Below, piece by piece: positions 1-7,236 of a stretch of DNA of 11,437 nucleotides (its first letter is position 1; each line of letters opens with the position of its first letter). Under the pieces are notes generated by a model, which saw only the letters and a list, made by a program, of their open reading frames with translations, was not told where the DNA came from and made no database searches. This stretch comes from Sutterellaceae bacterium (GTDB lineage Bacteria; Pseudomonadota; Gammaproteobacteria; Burkholderiales; Burkholderiaceae_F), in contig JAUNOJ010000036.1 in the NCBI GenBank assembly GCA_030531135.1, positions 1 through 11,437 of the forward strand. The letters are read 5' to 3'. The translations under genes and the position numbers were made by a program.

Positions 1-21
1 GAACCACCCTTAGTCATCTGA
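1..21 (+). CDS. tnpB: Last codons of a TnpB-like protein (partial)
   Basis: Frame 1 reads E-P-P-L-V-I and then TGA at 19-21, directly ahead of the IS200/IS605-type right-end hairpin. In this family tnpB usually ends within or just before the right end, which is the only reason for the call. Six residues cannot identify a protein on their own. Confidence 0.35.
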   Translation, partial: EPPLVI

Positions 22-60
22 CTGAGGAATCCTCTGCCTTCAGGCAAGGGAGGATGTCAA
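1..60 (+). mobile_element. Right end of an IS200/IS605-family element (partial)
   Basis: Two consecutive hairpins are visible: TTAGTC/GACTGA (10-15 with 20-25) and CCTCTGCC/GGCAAGGG (31-38 with 43-50, one mismatch and one G-U). They are followed by AGGATGTCAA, ending at 60. A GAATCC-hairpin-GGGAGG-TCAA terminus is the usual right end of IS200/IS605 elements that carry tnpB. The rest of the element lies off the left edge, so it cannot be told whether tnpA is present. The boundary at 60 is inferred from the TCAA end used by this family. Confidence 0.6.
1..60 (+). ncRNA. 3' end of a putative TnpB omega RNA (reRNA)
   Basis: In IS200/IS605 elements the omega RNA spans the end of tnpB and the right-end hairpin, and its guide is the flanking DNA just beyond the element. 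The hairpin at 31-50 and the TCAA end at 57-60 fit this. The guide would then begin at position 61 (ATTCGACTAAAATGCC). The 5' end of the RNA is outside the window. This is inferred from the architecture only. Confidence 0.35.
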
Positions 61-108
61 ATTCGACTAAAATGCCGTAAGAAAAGGCTTTTCATAGGAA
101 GTTTTGCC

Positions 109-432
109 ATGAGCATGATGCAAGGCTACACATGCATCGAGATTTCGCTCTCCCCCGTTGCCGACGAAATGATTCGCCAAGCAGCTCGTCTTCGAGAGAT
201 ATCCGTTGCCGCCTACATTGCCGAGAGTGCCCAAAAGCTTGCGCAAGAAGACATTGCCACAGCGCGCGCACTCGAAGGTCCAACCAATTGCTTTGTGCTT
301 GAACGCGACGGCGGTGAGCAATTCGCCAATGCTTACGATAACGAACTTGAAGAGTCGCCCACCATGATCAAAGGGCGCCGCTTGGCCGAGTCTATCCCCG
401 ACATTAAGCCCAAACCTGAAGATCTCTTTTAG
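109..432 (+). CDS. DUF1778/TacA-like antitoxin, orphan
   Basis: This 107-residue protein has an N-terminal ribbon-helix-helix-like segment at about residues 8-48: an IEISLSP strand, then two helices containing DEMIRQAARLR and VAAYIAESAQKLAQE. It resembles the DUF1778 (TacA) antitoxins, which pair with GNAT acetyltransferase toxins that modify aminoacyl-tRNA. The acidic C-terminal half (FVLERDGGEQF and NELEESP, around residues 72-93) corresponds to the toxin-binding tail of that family. In TacA-type pairs the toxin gene normally follows closely or overlaps, but here a terminator and then convergent rubrerythrin follow, and an IS end lies upstream, so no partner is visible. AGGA at about 97-100 supports the ATG at 109; the in-frame ATGs at 115 and 118 are alternatives. 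The RHH call is fairly secure, while function as an antitoxin is inferred. Confidence 0.7.
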   Translation: MSMMQGYTCIEISLSPVADEMIRQAARLREISVAAYIAESAQKLAQEDIATARALEGPTNCFVLERDGGEQFANAYDNELEESPTMIKGRRLAESIPDIKPKPEDLF

Positions 433-444
433 TTACACAAACGA

Positions 445-485
445 AAATCCGACCTGCCCGCAAAGGGAAAGTCGGATTTCTTTTG
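445..485 (+). terminator. Bidirectional intrinsic terminator between convergent genes
   Basis: Arms AAATCCGAC (445-453) and GTCGGATTT (471-479) pair perfectly over 9 bp and are followed by TTTCTTTTG on the plus strand. On the minus strand the stem is followed by TTTTCG. It lies between the stop of the antitoxin-like gene (432) and the stop of rubrerythrin (534), so it can serve both. Confidence 0.75.
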
Positions 486-533
486 TCACGGCAAGACCCC
501 ATCGGTTTTAACCGAACAAGGCCCTCGAGACGA

Positions 534-1073
534 TTAGAAGTTTTCAGCACGAACCTGCTGGAAGGCCTGCGGGTGAGCGCACACCGGGCAGATTTCGGGA
601 GCGGACTTGCCGATCACCAAGTGACCGCATTCGCGGCACTGCCACATCACTTCTTCGCTCTTGGCAAAGACCTGCTTCATTTCGATGTTGTTCAACAACT
701 TCAGGAAGCGTTCTTCGTGCGCCTTTTCGATGGCACCGACCATACGGAACTGAGCGGCCAATTCGGGGAAGCCTTCTTCTTCGGCCGTCTTGGCAAAACC
801 GTCATACATATCGGTCCATTCGTAGTTTTCGCCGCTCGCGGCCGACTTCAGATTTTCGGGCGTCGTTGCGATCCCTTCCAAGTGCTTGAACCAAATCTTG
901 GCGTGCTGACGTTCGTTGGCAGCCGTTTCCATAAAGAGTTCGGCAATCTGTTCAAAGCCTTCCTTACGGGCAACGCCTGCAAAGTAGTCATACTTGTTGC
1001 GAGCTTGAGATTCGCCTGCAAAAGCGGCCCAGAGATTCTTTTCGGTCTGGGTACCGGCAAACTTGTTGGTCAT
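534..1073 (-). CDS. rbr: Rubrerythrin
   Basis: Rubrerythrin is a cytoplasmic non-haem diiron peroxidase that reduces hydrogen peroxide with electrons passed through its own rubredoxin-like iron site. It is typical of anaerobes and microaerobes. The 179-residue protein has the two-part family layout. A four-helix ferritin-like domain (about 1-138) carries ligand motifs GES (E21), NERQH (E54, H57) and AIEKAHEE (E116, H119, E120). A C-terminal rubredoxin-like domain carries C146-x2-C149 and C162-x2-C165. The start is supported by AGGAG nine bases upstream of the ATG. The dnaJ terminator ends about 60 bp upstream, so the gene is probably a separate transcription unit. It converges on the antitoxin-like gene. 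The identification is firm. Confidence 0.96.
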   Translation of the reverse strand: MTNKFAGTQTEKNLWAAFAGESQARNKYDYFAGVARKEGFEQIAELFMETAANERQHAKIWFKHLEGIATTPENLKSAASGENYEWTDMYDGFAKTAEEEGFPELAAQFRMVGAIEKAHEERFLKLLNNIEMKQVFAKSEEVMWQCRECGHLVIGKSAPEICPVCAHPQAFQQVRAENF

Positions 1074-1127
1074 GTTTCGTTTCTCCTGTTTTCGGGCGCT
1101 TTACCAGCACCCTTTTAAATAGACGCT

Positions 1128-1169
1128 CAAAAGACCGATACCTTTTGGATGGGGTCGAAGGTATCGGTC
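1128..1169 (-). terminator. Intrinsic terminator of dnaJ
   Basis: Arms GACCGATACCTT (1133-1144) and AAGGTATCGGTC (1158-1169) form a perfect 12-bp stem with a 13-nt loop. On the minus strand the stem is followed by TTTTGAG. It starts about 47 bases after the dnaJ stop and separates dnaJ from rubrerythrin. On the plus strand no T-run follows. Confidence 0.85.
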
Positions 1170-1215
1170 GATCATGCATAAGCAATATACCCTAATCTTC
1201 TCGAGAAGCGGGGAC

Positions 1216-2361
1216 TTACGAGAAGAAAGACTTCATCTTATCGAGAAAGCCCGAACTCTGAGGCGAGTGTTTGCTGCCGGCTTCCTTCAAAGAGTCGTCG
1301 AACTCTTTGAGAAGCTTCTTTTGCTTGGCAGACAAATTCACGGGCGTTTCGACATAAACGTGCACGTAAAGGTCGCCCGGAGCCTTGGTGTGCAAATTGG
1401 GCACACCCTTGCCGCGCAAGCGGAAGACCTTGCCGGTTTGCGTCCCTTCGGGAATGCTGATACGGGCTTCCGTATCCATCGTCGGCACACTGACTTCGCC
1501 GCCCAAAGCCGAGGTGGCAAAACTGATCGGCAAATCGGCATGCAAATCGTCGCCGTCACGCTGGAAAATTTCGTGCTCGCGCACCAAAATCTGCACGTAC
1601 AGGTCGCCGTTGGGGCCGCCGTTCAAACCCGGTTCGCCCTTGCCTTGGATACGAATACGCTGCCCGTGATTGATACCGGCAGGAATCGACACTTCCAAAG
1701 TCTTGGTTTTGCGCACGCGACCCACGCCGCCGCACTCGCCGCACGGATTTTCGATGATCTGACCCGTGCCGTGGCAGTACGGACACGTTTGCTGCACTTG
1801 CAAAAAGCCGCGGCTCGTATTGATCGTGCCGGTGCCGCCGCAGTGCGGACACGTCTTTTTGCTCGTACCTTCTTTACAACCCGAACCGTGACAGGTCTGG
1901 CATTCTTCCCAAACGGGCACGCGAATGTCGGTCTTGGCACCCTTGACAGCCTGCTCCAAGGAAATTTCCAAAGAGTAGCTCGTATCGGCACCGCGATACA
2001 CTTGCGGACCGCGACGCTGAGAGCGACCGGCTCCGCCGCCGAAGATTTCGGAGAAAATGTCGCCGAAGTCTCCGAACCCGCCTTGCGCACCGCCGCCAAA
2101 ACCTCCGAATCCGCCGAAACCGCCTGCGGCATTGGGATCGATCCCGGCCTTGCCGTAGCGATCGTATGCGGCGCGCTTCTGAGGATCGGAAAGCACGGCA
2201 TAGGCTTCGCCCACGGCCTTAAACTTTTCTTCGGCCGCTTTATCGCCGTTGTTGCGGTCGGGGTGATACTTCATGGCCAAACGACGATACGCCTTTTTGA
2301 TTTCATCGTCGGTTGCACCCTTGGCAACGCCTAGTACCTCGTAATAATCCTGATCAGCCAT
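1216..2361 (-). CDS. dnaJ: Chaperone protein DnaJ (Hsp40)
   Basis: DnaJ is the J-protein co-chaperone that delivers clients to DnaK and stimulates its ATPase. The 381 residues show the full type I layout: a J domain (1-70) with the essential HPD at 33-35; a Gly/Phe-rich region (about 79-110) with [12 protein letters not shown] repeats; a zinc-binding domain with four CxxCxGxG motifs (C154/C157, C171/C174, C193/C196, C207/C210); then the substrate-binding C-terminal domains and dimerisation tail. Length is near the usual 375-380. It lies downstream of dnaK in the same orientation with a 143-bp gap that holds two hairpins, one terminator-like. No clear Shine-Dalgarno lies next to the ATG (the nearest is GGAAG about 17 bases away), so expression below that of dnaK is plausible. 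The identification is certain. Confidence 0.98.
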   Translation of the reverse strand: MADQDYYEVLGVAKGATDDEIKKAYRRLAMKYHPDRNNGDKAAEEKFKAVGEAYAVLSDPQKRAAYDRYGKAGIDPNAAGGFGGFGGFGGGAQGGFGDFGDIFSEIFGGGAGRSQRRGPQVYRGADTSYSLEISLEQAVKGAKTDIRVPVWEECQTCHGSGCKEGTSKKTCPHCGGTGTINTSRGFLQVQQTCPYCHGTGQIIENPCGECGGVGRVRKTKTLEVSIPAGINHGQRIRIQGKGEPGLNGGPNGDLYVQILVREHEIFQRDGDDLHADLPISFATSALGGEVSVPTMDTEARISIPEGTQTGKVFRLRGKGVPNLHTKAPGDLYVHVYVETPVNLSAKQKKLLKEFDDSLKEAGSKHSPQSSGFLDKMKSFFS

Positions 2362-2393
2362 AAACTAACTTAAAAACTTCCGATTGCAGAATG

Positions 2394-2435
2394 AAAAAGG
2401 CCGAAAACGCTAAACACAAGCGAATTTTCGACCTT
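2394..2435 (-). terminator. Terminator-like hairpin between dnaK and dnaJ
   Basis: On the minus strand, AAGGTCGAAAA-TT-CGCT (2435-2419) pairs with AGCGTTTTCGGCCTT (2411-2397): about 15 bp with one G-U and a two-base bulge, then a run of five T ending at 2394. This fits an intrinsic terminator of moderate strength placed 33 bases before the dnaJ start. It would lower dnaJ relative to dnaK by partial read-through. Efficiency cannot be judged from sequence. Confidence 0.6.
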
Positions 2436-2458
2436 CTCCAAGTATGTTTCTTTTGAGT

Positions 2459-2486
2459 CGGAGAAAGGATTCGCATCCCTTCTCCG
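2459..2486 (-). repeat. Stem-loop just after the dnaK stop
   Basis: CGGAGAAAGGAT (2459-2470) and ATCCCTTCTCCG (2475-2486) form a 12-bp stem with a 4-nt loop; the one irregular pair is a G-U on the minus strand. It begins about 18 bases after the dnaK stop and has no T-run, so it resembles an mRNA-stabilising or processing hairpin more than a terminator. Confidence 0.6.
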
Positions 2487-2504
2487 TCCTAGCCTAACGC
2501 GCGA

Positions 2505-4433
2505 TTAGTGCTTGACTTCCTTGAAGTCGGCATCGACCACGTCATCGGGCTTGGCGCCGCCGGCAGCCTGTTCGGCACCGGGCTGAGCCTGCTGCTGTTG
2601 AGCGGCGGCTGCAGCTTGATTGAGCTTTTCGCCGATCTTTTGAGCGGCAGCCATCAGAGCTTCCACACTCTTGTCGATGGCGGCCTTGTCTTCGCCCTTG
2701 ATGCGGTCTTCCACATCCTTGATGGCGGATTCGCAAGCGGCACGATCGGCACCGTCGACCTTATCACCCAAATCCTTCAAGGTCTTCTGAACCTGAGCCA
2801 CTGCGGCATCGGCCTGGTTGCGAGACTGGGCCAATTCGAAGCGGCGATGGTCTTCGGCCTTATTGGCTTCGGCATCGGCCACCATCTTCTTGATTTCTTC
2901 TTCGCTCAAACCGGAGGAAGCCTTAATCGTGATGGTGTTTTCCTTACCCGTGGCCTTATCCTTGGCGTTGACGTGCAAGATGCCGTTGGCGTCGATATCG
3001 AACGTCACTTCAATCTGGGGCAAGCCGCGCGGAGACGGCGGGATGCCTTCGAGGTTGAATTCGCCCAAGAGCTTGTTCGAAGCGGCCATTTCGTGTTCAC
3101 CCTGATAGACCTTAATGGTCACGGCAGGCTGATTGTCTTCGGCCGTCGAGAACACCTGCGAGTGCTTGGTCGGAATCGTGGTGTTGCGCTTGATCATGGC
3201 CGTCATCACGCCGCCCAAGGTTTCGATACCCAAAGTCAAAGGCGTGACGTCGAGCAACAAAACGTCGCGACGATCGCCCGTTAACACCTGACCCTGAATT
3301 GCAGCACCGATAGCCACGGCTTCGTCGGGGTTGACGTCCTTACGCGGTTCCTTACCGAAGAATTCGCGCACCACTTCCTGAACGCGCGGCATACGACTCA
3401 TACCGCCCACCAAAATCACGTCGGAGATGTCGGAGGTCGAAGCGCCTGCATCCTGCAAAGCCTTGCGGCAGGGAGCGATCGTGCGCTGCACCAAATCTTC
3501 GACCATGCTTTCGAACTTGGCGCGCGTAATCGTCATGTTCATGTGCTTGGGGCCGGTCTGGTCTGCCGAGATGTAGGGCAGATTGATTTCGGTTTCCTGA
3601 CGGTTGGACAATTCGATCTTGGCCTTTTCGGCAGCATCCTTCAAGCGCTGCAGGGCCAAAACGTCGGTCGACAAATCCAAGCCGTTGTCTTTCTTAAATT
3701 CGGTGATCAGATATTCGACCAAGCGCTGGTCGAAGTCTTCGCCGCCCAAGAACGTGTCGCCGTTGGTCGACAAAACTTCAAACTGCTTTTCGCCGTCGAT
3801 ATTGGCGATGTCGATCACGGAGATATCGAACGTACCGCCGCCCAAGTCATACACGCAAATCTTGCGATCGGTGTCGCCGGCCTTATCCAAACCGAAGGCC
3901 AAAGCGGCTGCGGTCGGTTCGTTAATAATACGCTTGACTTCCAAACCGGCGATGCGGCCGGCGTCCTTCGTGGCCTGACGCTGGCTGTCGTTAAAGTAGG
4001 CGGGCACCGTAATCACGGCTTCCGTCACGGCTTCACCGAGATAGTCTTCGGCAGTCTTTTTCATCTTGCGCAAGACTTCTGCAGAAACCTGCTGGGGAGC
4101 AAGCTTCTTGCCGTCCAAAACCTGCACCCAAGCGTCGCCGTTGTCGGCACGCACGATCTTAAACGGAGCGCGAGCCAAGTCCTTTTGCACTTCGGCATCT
4201 TCATAACGACGACCGATCAAACGCTTGACGGCAAACAACGTGTTCTTGGGGTTGGTCACAGCCTGGCGCTTGGCGGTTGCACCCACCAAGATTTCGCCGT
4301 TTTCCAAATAGGCAACGATGGAGGGCGTCGTACGGGCGCCTTCGGAGTTTTCGATCACACGAACCTTGTCGCCTTCCATAATGGCCACAGCCGAGTTGGT
4401 GGTGCCAAGGTCGATACCAATGATCTTTGCCAT
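2505..4433 (-). CDS. dnaK: Chaperone protein DnaK (Hsp70)
   Basis: DnaK is the ATP-dependent Hsp70 chaperone of the cytoplasm. At 642 residues it is close to the usual 638. The N-terminal nucleotide-binding domain shows GIDLGTTNS (phosphate 1), [16 protein letters not shown] with [24 protein letters not shown] (phosphate 2) and [11 protein letters not shown] (adenosine site). The conserved hydrophobic linker [16 protein letters not shown], around residue 390, leads into the substrate-binding domain. The tail has a Gln/Ala-rich lid end and closes with [12 protein letters not shown], the proteobacterial type of C-terminus. AAGAGGA nine bases upstream supports the ATG at 4433. A sigma32-type promoter lies about 140 bases upstream. 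It lies between grpE and dnaJ on the same strand. Identification is certain. Confidence 0.99.
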   Translation of the reverse strand: MAKIIGIDLGTTNSAVAIMEGDKVRVIENSEGARTTPSIVAYLENGEILVGATAKRQAVTNPKNTLFAVKRLIGRRYEDAEVQKDLARAPFKIVRADNGDAWVQVLDGKKLAPQQVSAEVLRKMKKTAEDYLGEAVTEAVITVPAYFNDSQRQATKDAGRIAGLEVKRIINEPTAAALAFGLDKAGDTDRKICVYDLGGGTFDISVIDIANIDGEKQFEVLSTNGDTFLGGEDFDQRLVEYLITEFKKDNGLDLSTDVLALQRLKDAAEKAKIELSNRQETEINLPYISADQTGPKHMNMTITRAKFESMVEDLVQRTIAPCRKALQDAGASTSDISDVILVGGMSRMPRVQEVVREFFGKEPRKDVNPDEAVAIGAAIQGQVLTGDRRDVLLLDVTPLTLGIETLGGVMTAMIKRNTTIPTKHSQVFSTAEDNQPAVTIKVYQGEHEMAASNKLLGEFNLEGIPPSPRGLPQIEVTFDIDANGILHVNAKDKATGKENTITIKASSGLSEEEIKKMVADAEANKAEDHRRFELAQSRNQADAAVAQVQKTLKDLGDKVDGADRAACESAIKDVEDRIKGEDKAAIDKSVEALMAAAQKIGEKLNQAAAAAQQQQAQPGAEQAAGGAKPDDVVDADFKEVKH

Positions 4434-4573
4434 AGTCTTATATCCTCTTAACTTTGTGGCCCGAGATGCAGGTTTGTGATCTCTTTGAAATGCGCCTGCA
4501 CGCTCGAAGCTCTAACTAAAAACCGTTACATTCAAGGGCTCTTTTTCTTCGGGGTCCCTTGACTCATAACCCC

Positions 4574-4602
4574 TATATGGGGACGCCCCGTGAAAATTCA
4601 AC
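4574..4602 (-). promoter_or_regulatory. Sigma32 (RpoH) heat-shock promoter of dnaK
   Basis: On the minus strand a C-rich lead and GTTGAA (4602-4597) are followed after 14 bases by CCCCATATA (4582-4574). The enterobacterial sigma32 consensus is CTTGAA, 13-15 bases, CCCCATnT. The -10 is an excellent match and the -35 differs at its first base. Transcription would start near 4566, giving a leader of roughly 130 bases before dnaK. Confidence 0.8.
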
Positions 4603-4610
4603 GGGGCGTC
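4582..4610. repeat. Perfect inverted repeat overlapping the dnaK promoter
   Basis: GACGCCCCGT (4582-4591) and ACGGGGCGTC (4601-4610) are perfect 10-bp arms around a 9-base spacer. The repeat covers the -35 element and touches the -10. The arm-N9-arm geometry is like the HrcA operator CIRCE, but the sequence is not CIRCE (TTAGCACTC). On the minus strand no T-run follows, so it is not a grpE terminator there. It is either an operator or a hairpin element. Confidence 0.65.
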
Positions 4611-4670
4611 TCAAAGTTTTTTCATTCGGACTTTGCAACCGATTGTTTCGCGTTGTCGGCTAAGGCAAAT

Positions 4671-5258
4671 TTAGCCTTGTGCCACGGCAACCATGGCCGG
4701 ACGCAACACGCGATCGTGAATCTTCCAACCGCGCTGGAAGACCTGAGCCACGTGACCGGCCTGAGAGGCGTCGGTAGCAGGCACCATGGCAATGGCCTGC
4801 TGCGTGTTGGGATCAAAGGTTTCGCCCACGGGATTCACCGGCGTCATGCCGGAGACTTCCATGGCGTGCATGAATTGGCGTTCGATGGCCAAAAGACCTT
4901 CGCGCATGGGGCCTTCGACTTCGGCCGTCATTTCCAAAGCCTTTTCGAGGCTATCGATCACGGGCAACAAATTCTGGGCAAACTTTTCCACCCCGAACTT
5001 CTGGGCCTTTTGCACGTCTTCGGCACTGCGGCGGCGGACGTTGTCCATTTCGGCAACGGCACGCACGTAAAGGTCGAAATTTTCGGCAGCTTTCGCCAAG
5101 GCGTCTGCCAACTGTTTTTCAACGTCGTCCTTTGCCCCTTCGGGTTCGATCCCCATTTCCGGGGGCAGTTGGCTGCCCGAGGCTTGCTGGGCGGCTTCGG
5201 CAGCTTTCTTAAGCTCTTCTGCCGGATTCACTTCTTGTTTTTCAGTATTTTCTGCCAT
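4671..5258 (-). CDS. grpE: Nucleotide exchange factor GrpE
   Basis: GrpE releases ADP from DnaK and completes the DnaK/DnaJ cycle. The protein is 195 residues from the chosen start. A charged, Glu/Ala-rich N-terminus and a long helical region (about 40-110) lead into the family signature: FDLYVRAVAEMDNVRRR followed by FAQNLLPVIDSLEKAL. The C-terminal beta domain has NPVGETFDPNTQQAIA and VFQRGWKIHDRVLRPAMV. An in-frame TTG at 5282 would add eight residues. The ATG at 5258 is preferred because GGAG lies nine bases upstream (5267-5270) and the sigma32 promoter would start transcription only about 35 bases before it. It lies downstream of hemH and upstream of dnaK, a betaproteobacterial arrangement. 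The identification is certain. Confidence 0.98.
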   Translation of the reverse strand: MAENTEKQEVNPAEELKKAAEAAQQASGSQLPPEMGIEPEGAKDDVEKQLADALAKAAENFDLYVRAVAEMDNVRRRSAEDVQKAQKFGVEKFAQNLLPVIDSLEKALEMTAEVEGPMREGLLAIERQFMHAMEVSGMTPVNPVGETFDPNTQQAIAMVPATDASQAGHVAQVFQRGWKIHDRVLRPAMVAVAQG

Positions 5259-5299
5259 GACTGTAGGCTCCGTATGTGCCAAAAATTAAGGTATTTTGT

Positions 5300-5329
5300 T
5301 ATATGGGGGCGCGCGAAAAATTTTTCAAG
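5300..5329 (-). promoter_or_regulatory. Sigma32 (RpoH) heat-shock promoter of grpE
   Basis: On the minus strand CTTGAA (5329-5324) is followed after 15 bases by CCCCATATA (5308-5300). Both boxes match the sigma32 consensus, and the -10 is identical to that of the dnaK promoter. The start site would be near 5292, about 35 bases before the grpE ATG. The spacer contains the palindrome GAAAAATTTTTC (5315-5326). Confidence 0.85.
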
Positions 5330-5372
5330 ACCGATCGTGTCGAATTTTCACGTCGCTTTTTGTGCGCGTATC

Positions 5373-6386
5373 TTACGCCTGATTGTGAACGGCGTAACGC
5401 ACAAGTTCGGCATAGAGCTTGCCTGCTGCGGGCTCGGCGTTCATGCACTCGATATAGTGAAAGTGTCCGCCGCCTGCGCTTTGGAAAATACCTTTGAGTT
5501 CTGTGGCAATTTCTTCCAGCGTTTCCAAGCAGTCGGCGGCAAAACCCGGACAAATCACGTCCAAGCGAGACAACTGTTCATGCCCCAGGCGCTCTGCCGT
5601 TGCGATGGCAGAAGGCTCCAACCACTTGGCTTTGCCGAATTTGCTCTGAAATGCCAATTCAACCTGATCGTCTCGCAAACCCAAAGCGGTTTGTAAAAGC
5701 TTTGCCGTTTGGCGGCACTGTTTTTCATACGGATCGCCCCTGTCGCTAGAAGCCTGCGGAATTCCGTGAAAGCTCATCAAAAGTTTACCGCCCTCGCCCA
5801 AGGCGCCCTTTTCACGCCAATGCGTTTGCACGCGTTGAGCCAATGCTTCGATGTAAGCAGCGTGATCGAAATAGTCGTTGATGCGCACCACCGGCACCGT
5901 CAATGAAAGTTTTTTGACGGCTGCGTCCACCGCATCGTAAACGGCTGCCGTCGTTTGCGTCGCATATTGTGCGTACAAAGGCAAAACAACGATGCGAGCA
6001 GGCTTTGTTGCCGCGATCTTTTCCAACACTTCGCCAATGCGATGCGTGCCGTAACACATCGCCCAGTCCACAGTGAAATCGTCCCCCAAAGCTTCTTGCA
6101 GCACCCGGGCAGTTTTGTTTGTAATCGCCATCAACGGAGAGCCCTCTTCGGTCCAGACCGTCTTGTAGCGATCGGCCGAAGCTTGCGCGCGTCTCGGAAT
6201 GATGATGCCGCGCAAAATCGGCTGCCACAACAGCGGGTGCATTTCCACCACGCGCCGATCGCCCAAAAACTCCAACAGGTATTGCGCCACAGCCTCTTTG
6301 GTGGGTGCGGCAGGAGACCCGGTATTGACGATCAATACGGCGGTCTTGTCAGTGGCGGTTTCAATCCGGTTTTGATTTTCGGTCAT
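5373..6386 (-). CDS. hemH: Ferrochelatase
   Basis: HemH inserts Fe(II) into protoporphyrin IX, the last step of protohaem synthesis. From the ATG at 6386 the protein is 337 residues, close to the family's usual length. N-terminal ILIVNTGSP-type sequence (VLIVNTGSP), RYKTVWTEEGSPL near 73-85 and VLPLYAQYATQT near 134-145 are ferrochelatase blocks. The catalytic core shows SFHGIP with H207, GDPYEKQC, FQSKFGKAKWLEP, and CPGFAADCLETLEE with the conserved Glu288. The frame is open upstream to 6485, but that stretch overlaps terminator hairpins and has no family similarity, so the shorter start is used even though the nearest SD-like element (AAAAAAGG) is about 10 bases away. Adjacency to grpE is common in Betaproteobacteria. 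Confidence 0.96.
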   Translation of the reverse strand: MTENQNRIETATDKTAVLIVNTGSPAAPTKEAVAQYLLEFLGDRRVVEMHPLLWQPILRGIIIPRRAQASADRYKTVWTEEGSPLMAITNKTARVLQEALGDDFTVDWAMCYGTHRIGEVLEKIAATKPARIVVLPLYAQYATQTTAAVYDAVDAAVKKLSLTVPVVRINDYFDHAAYIEALAQRVQTHWREKGALGEGGKLLMSFHGIPQASSDRGDPYEKQCRQTAKLLQTALGLRDDQVELAFQSKFGKAKWLEPSAIATAERLGHEQLSRLDVICPGFAADCLETLEEIATELKGIFQSAGGGHFHYIECMNAEPAAGKLYAELVRYAVHNQA

Positions 6387-6427
6387 GGGATGCGGCCTTT
6401 TTTCGGGGCAAAATCGTTTTCTCGCAT

Positions 6428-6458
6428 AAAAAAGCGAGAGTTTTCTTATCTCCCGCTT
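6428..6458 (-). terminator. Intrinsic terminator, second of a tandem pair
   Basis: On the minus strand AAGCGGGAG (6458-6450) pairs with CTCTCGCTT (6440-6432) with one G-U, and a T-run continues to 6428. It lies downstream of the VUT transporter gene and about 42 bases before hemH. Confidence 0.75.
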
Positions 6459-6465
6459 CAATGTC

Positions 6466-6495
6466 AAAACGGGACAAAAGCGCATTTTGCCCCGT
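6466..6495 (-). terminator. Intrinsic terminator, first of a tandem pair
   Basis: On the minus strand ACGGGGCAAAA (6495-6485) pairs with TTTTGTCCCGT (6479-6469), 11 bp with one G-U and a 5-nt loop, then TTTG. It starts 18 bases after the stop of the VUT transporter gene. The short T-run suggests moderate strength, which the second hairpin may back up. Confidence 0.7.
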
Positions 6496-6512
6496 CAAAC
6501 TTAATGGATTCT

Positions 6513-7085
6513 TTAAACCGTCTGAACAGCCACAGTGCGATAGCGCTTCCAGAGCACCAAAATCGCGCCGCCGATCAAGCTCATCCAGAACTTGCCGATC
6601 ACCTGCCCCAAAAGGAATTCCAAGGAACCGAAAGCCATCGACAGGAAAATGGCCGAGTCGACCATGGAGCCTGCCAGCCCCGACAAGACCACGGCCCAGC
6701 CGAGACTGCGGTGACGCAGGGGCGTATAGACCAAAAAGTCGGCCAATTCCGAAAAGAGGAAAGCGCACGTCGAAGCCAGAATCAAAGAAGGTTCGGAAAT
6801 AAAGCCCGAGAGCACGGCACCGGCAAAGATGCAGTAAAGCGCCCACTTGCCGCCCAAGAGTTGATGCACGGCGTCGCGCAACACCAAAGCGAGCCCTGCC
6901 ACCAACACGGCAGACGGACTCATGATGCCCGGCCACACCGGAATGAGACACGGTCCGTTGGGTTCGCAAACGAAACCCACATTGACCACCATCCAGTTAC
7001 CCAACGGGATGGTTAAAACGAAGAGTACGACGGAAAGCCACCCCGCCCAGTTGCGACTCAAATCGCGCTTGACAATATGCGACAT
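6513..7085 (-). CDS. VUT-family (DUF165/YhhQ-like) transporter
   Basis: This is a 190-residue integral membrane protein with about six hydrophobic segments (roughly 14-34, 54-70, 80-98, 100-120, 129-150, 155-178). Family blocks are LIPVWPGIMSPSAVLVAGLA with LVLRDAVHQLLG (47-78), AFLFSELADFLVYTPLR (108-124) and GSMVDSAIFLSMAFGS (139-154). These match the VUT/DUF165 family, whose E. coli member YhhQ imports queuosine precursors. The role in preQ0/preQ1 uptake is inferred from the family; no queuosine gene or convincing preQ1 riboswitch is nearby. TAGGAAA about eight bases upstream supports the start. It diverges from the ATPase-like gene at 7300 and is closed by tandem terminators. Confidence 0.8.
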   Translation of the reverse strand: MSHIVKRDLSRNWAGWLSVVLFVLTIPLGNWMVVNVGFVCEPNGPCLIPVWPGIMSPSAVLVAGLALVLRDAVHQLLGGKWALYCIFAGAVLSGFISEPSLILASTCAFLFSELADFLVYTPLRHRSLGWAVVLSGLAGSMVDSAIFLSMAFGSLEFLLGQVIGKFWMSLIGGAILVLWKRYRTVAVQTV

Positions 7086-7199
7086 ATTGTTTTCCTACCG
7101 ACCGCCGACGGTGCGTTAACCGACGCAGTCTTGTTGATTGTTGAAAGAAGTGGGAATTTTAAGGCAAAGGTGCGTTTGGGGCAATTGTCCGATTGCCGT

Positions 7200-7236
7200 A
7201 GTAGAACATTTTCCGAATACTGCAAGATGTTCTACT
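7200..7236. repeat. 10-bp perfect inverted repeat
   Basis: AGTAGAACAT (7200-7209) and ATGTTCTACT (7227-7236) are perfect arms around 17 bases. They are part of the four-site array and are not followed by a T-run on either strand. Confidence 0.8.

Noticed and set aside
1174..2334. Long plus-strand open frame opposite dnaJ (386 codons), with similar frames opposite dnaK (2508-3284, 3543-4451) and hemH (5955-7016)
   Set aside because: These are mirror frames of strongly conserved minus-strand genes; their translations are low-complexity and match no family I recognise.
5259..5282. TTG start for grpE eight codons upstream
   Set aside because: The SD (GGAG) lies between it and the ATG at 5258, and the added residues are not part of the family.
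6387..6485. 33-residue N-terminal extension of ferrochelatase
   Set aside because: It runs through two terminator hairpins, and the family's own N-terminus begins just after the ATG at 6386.
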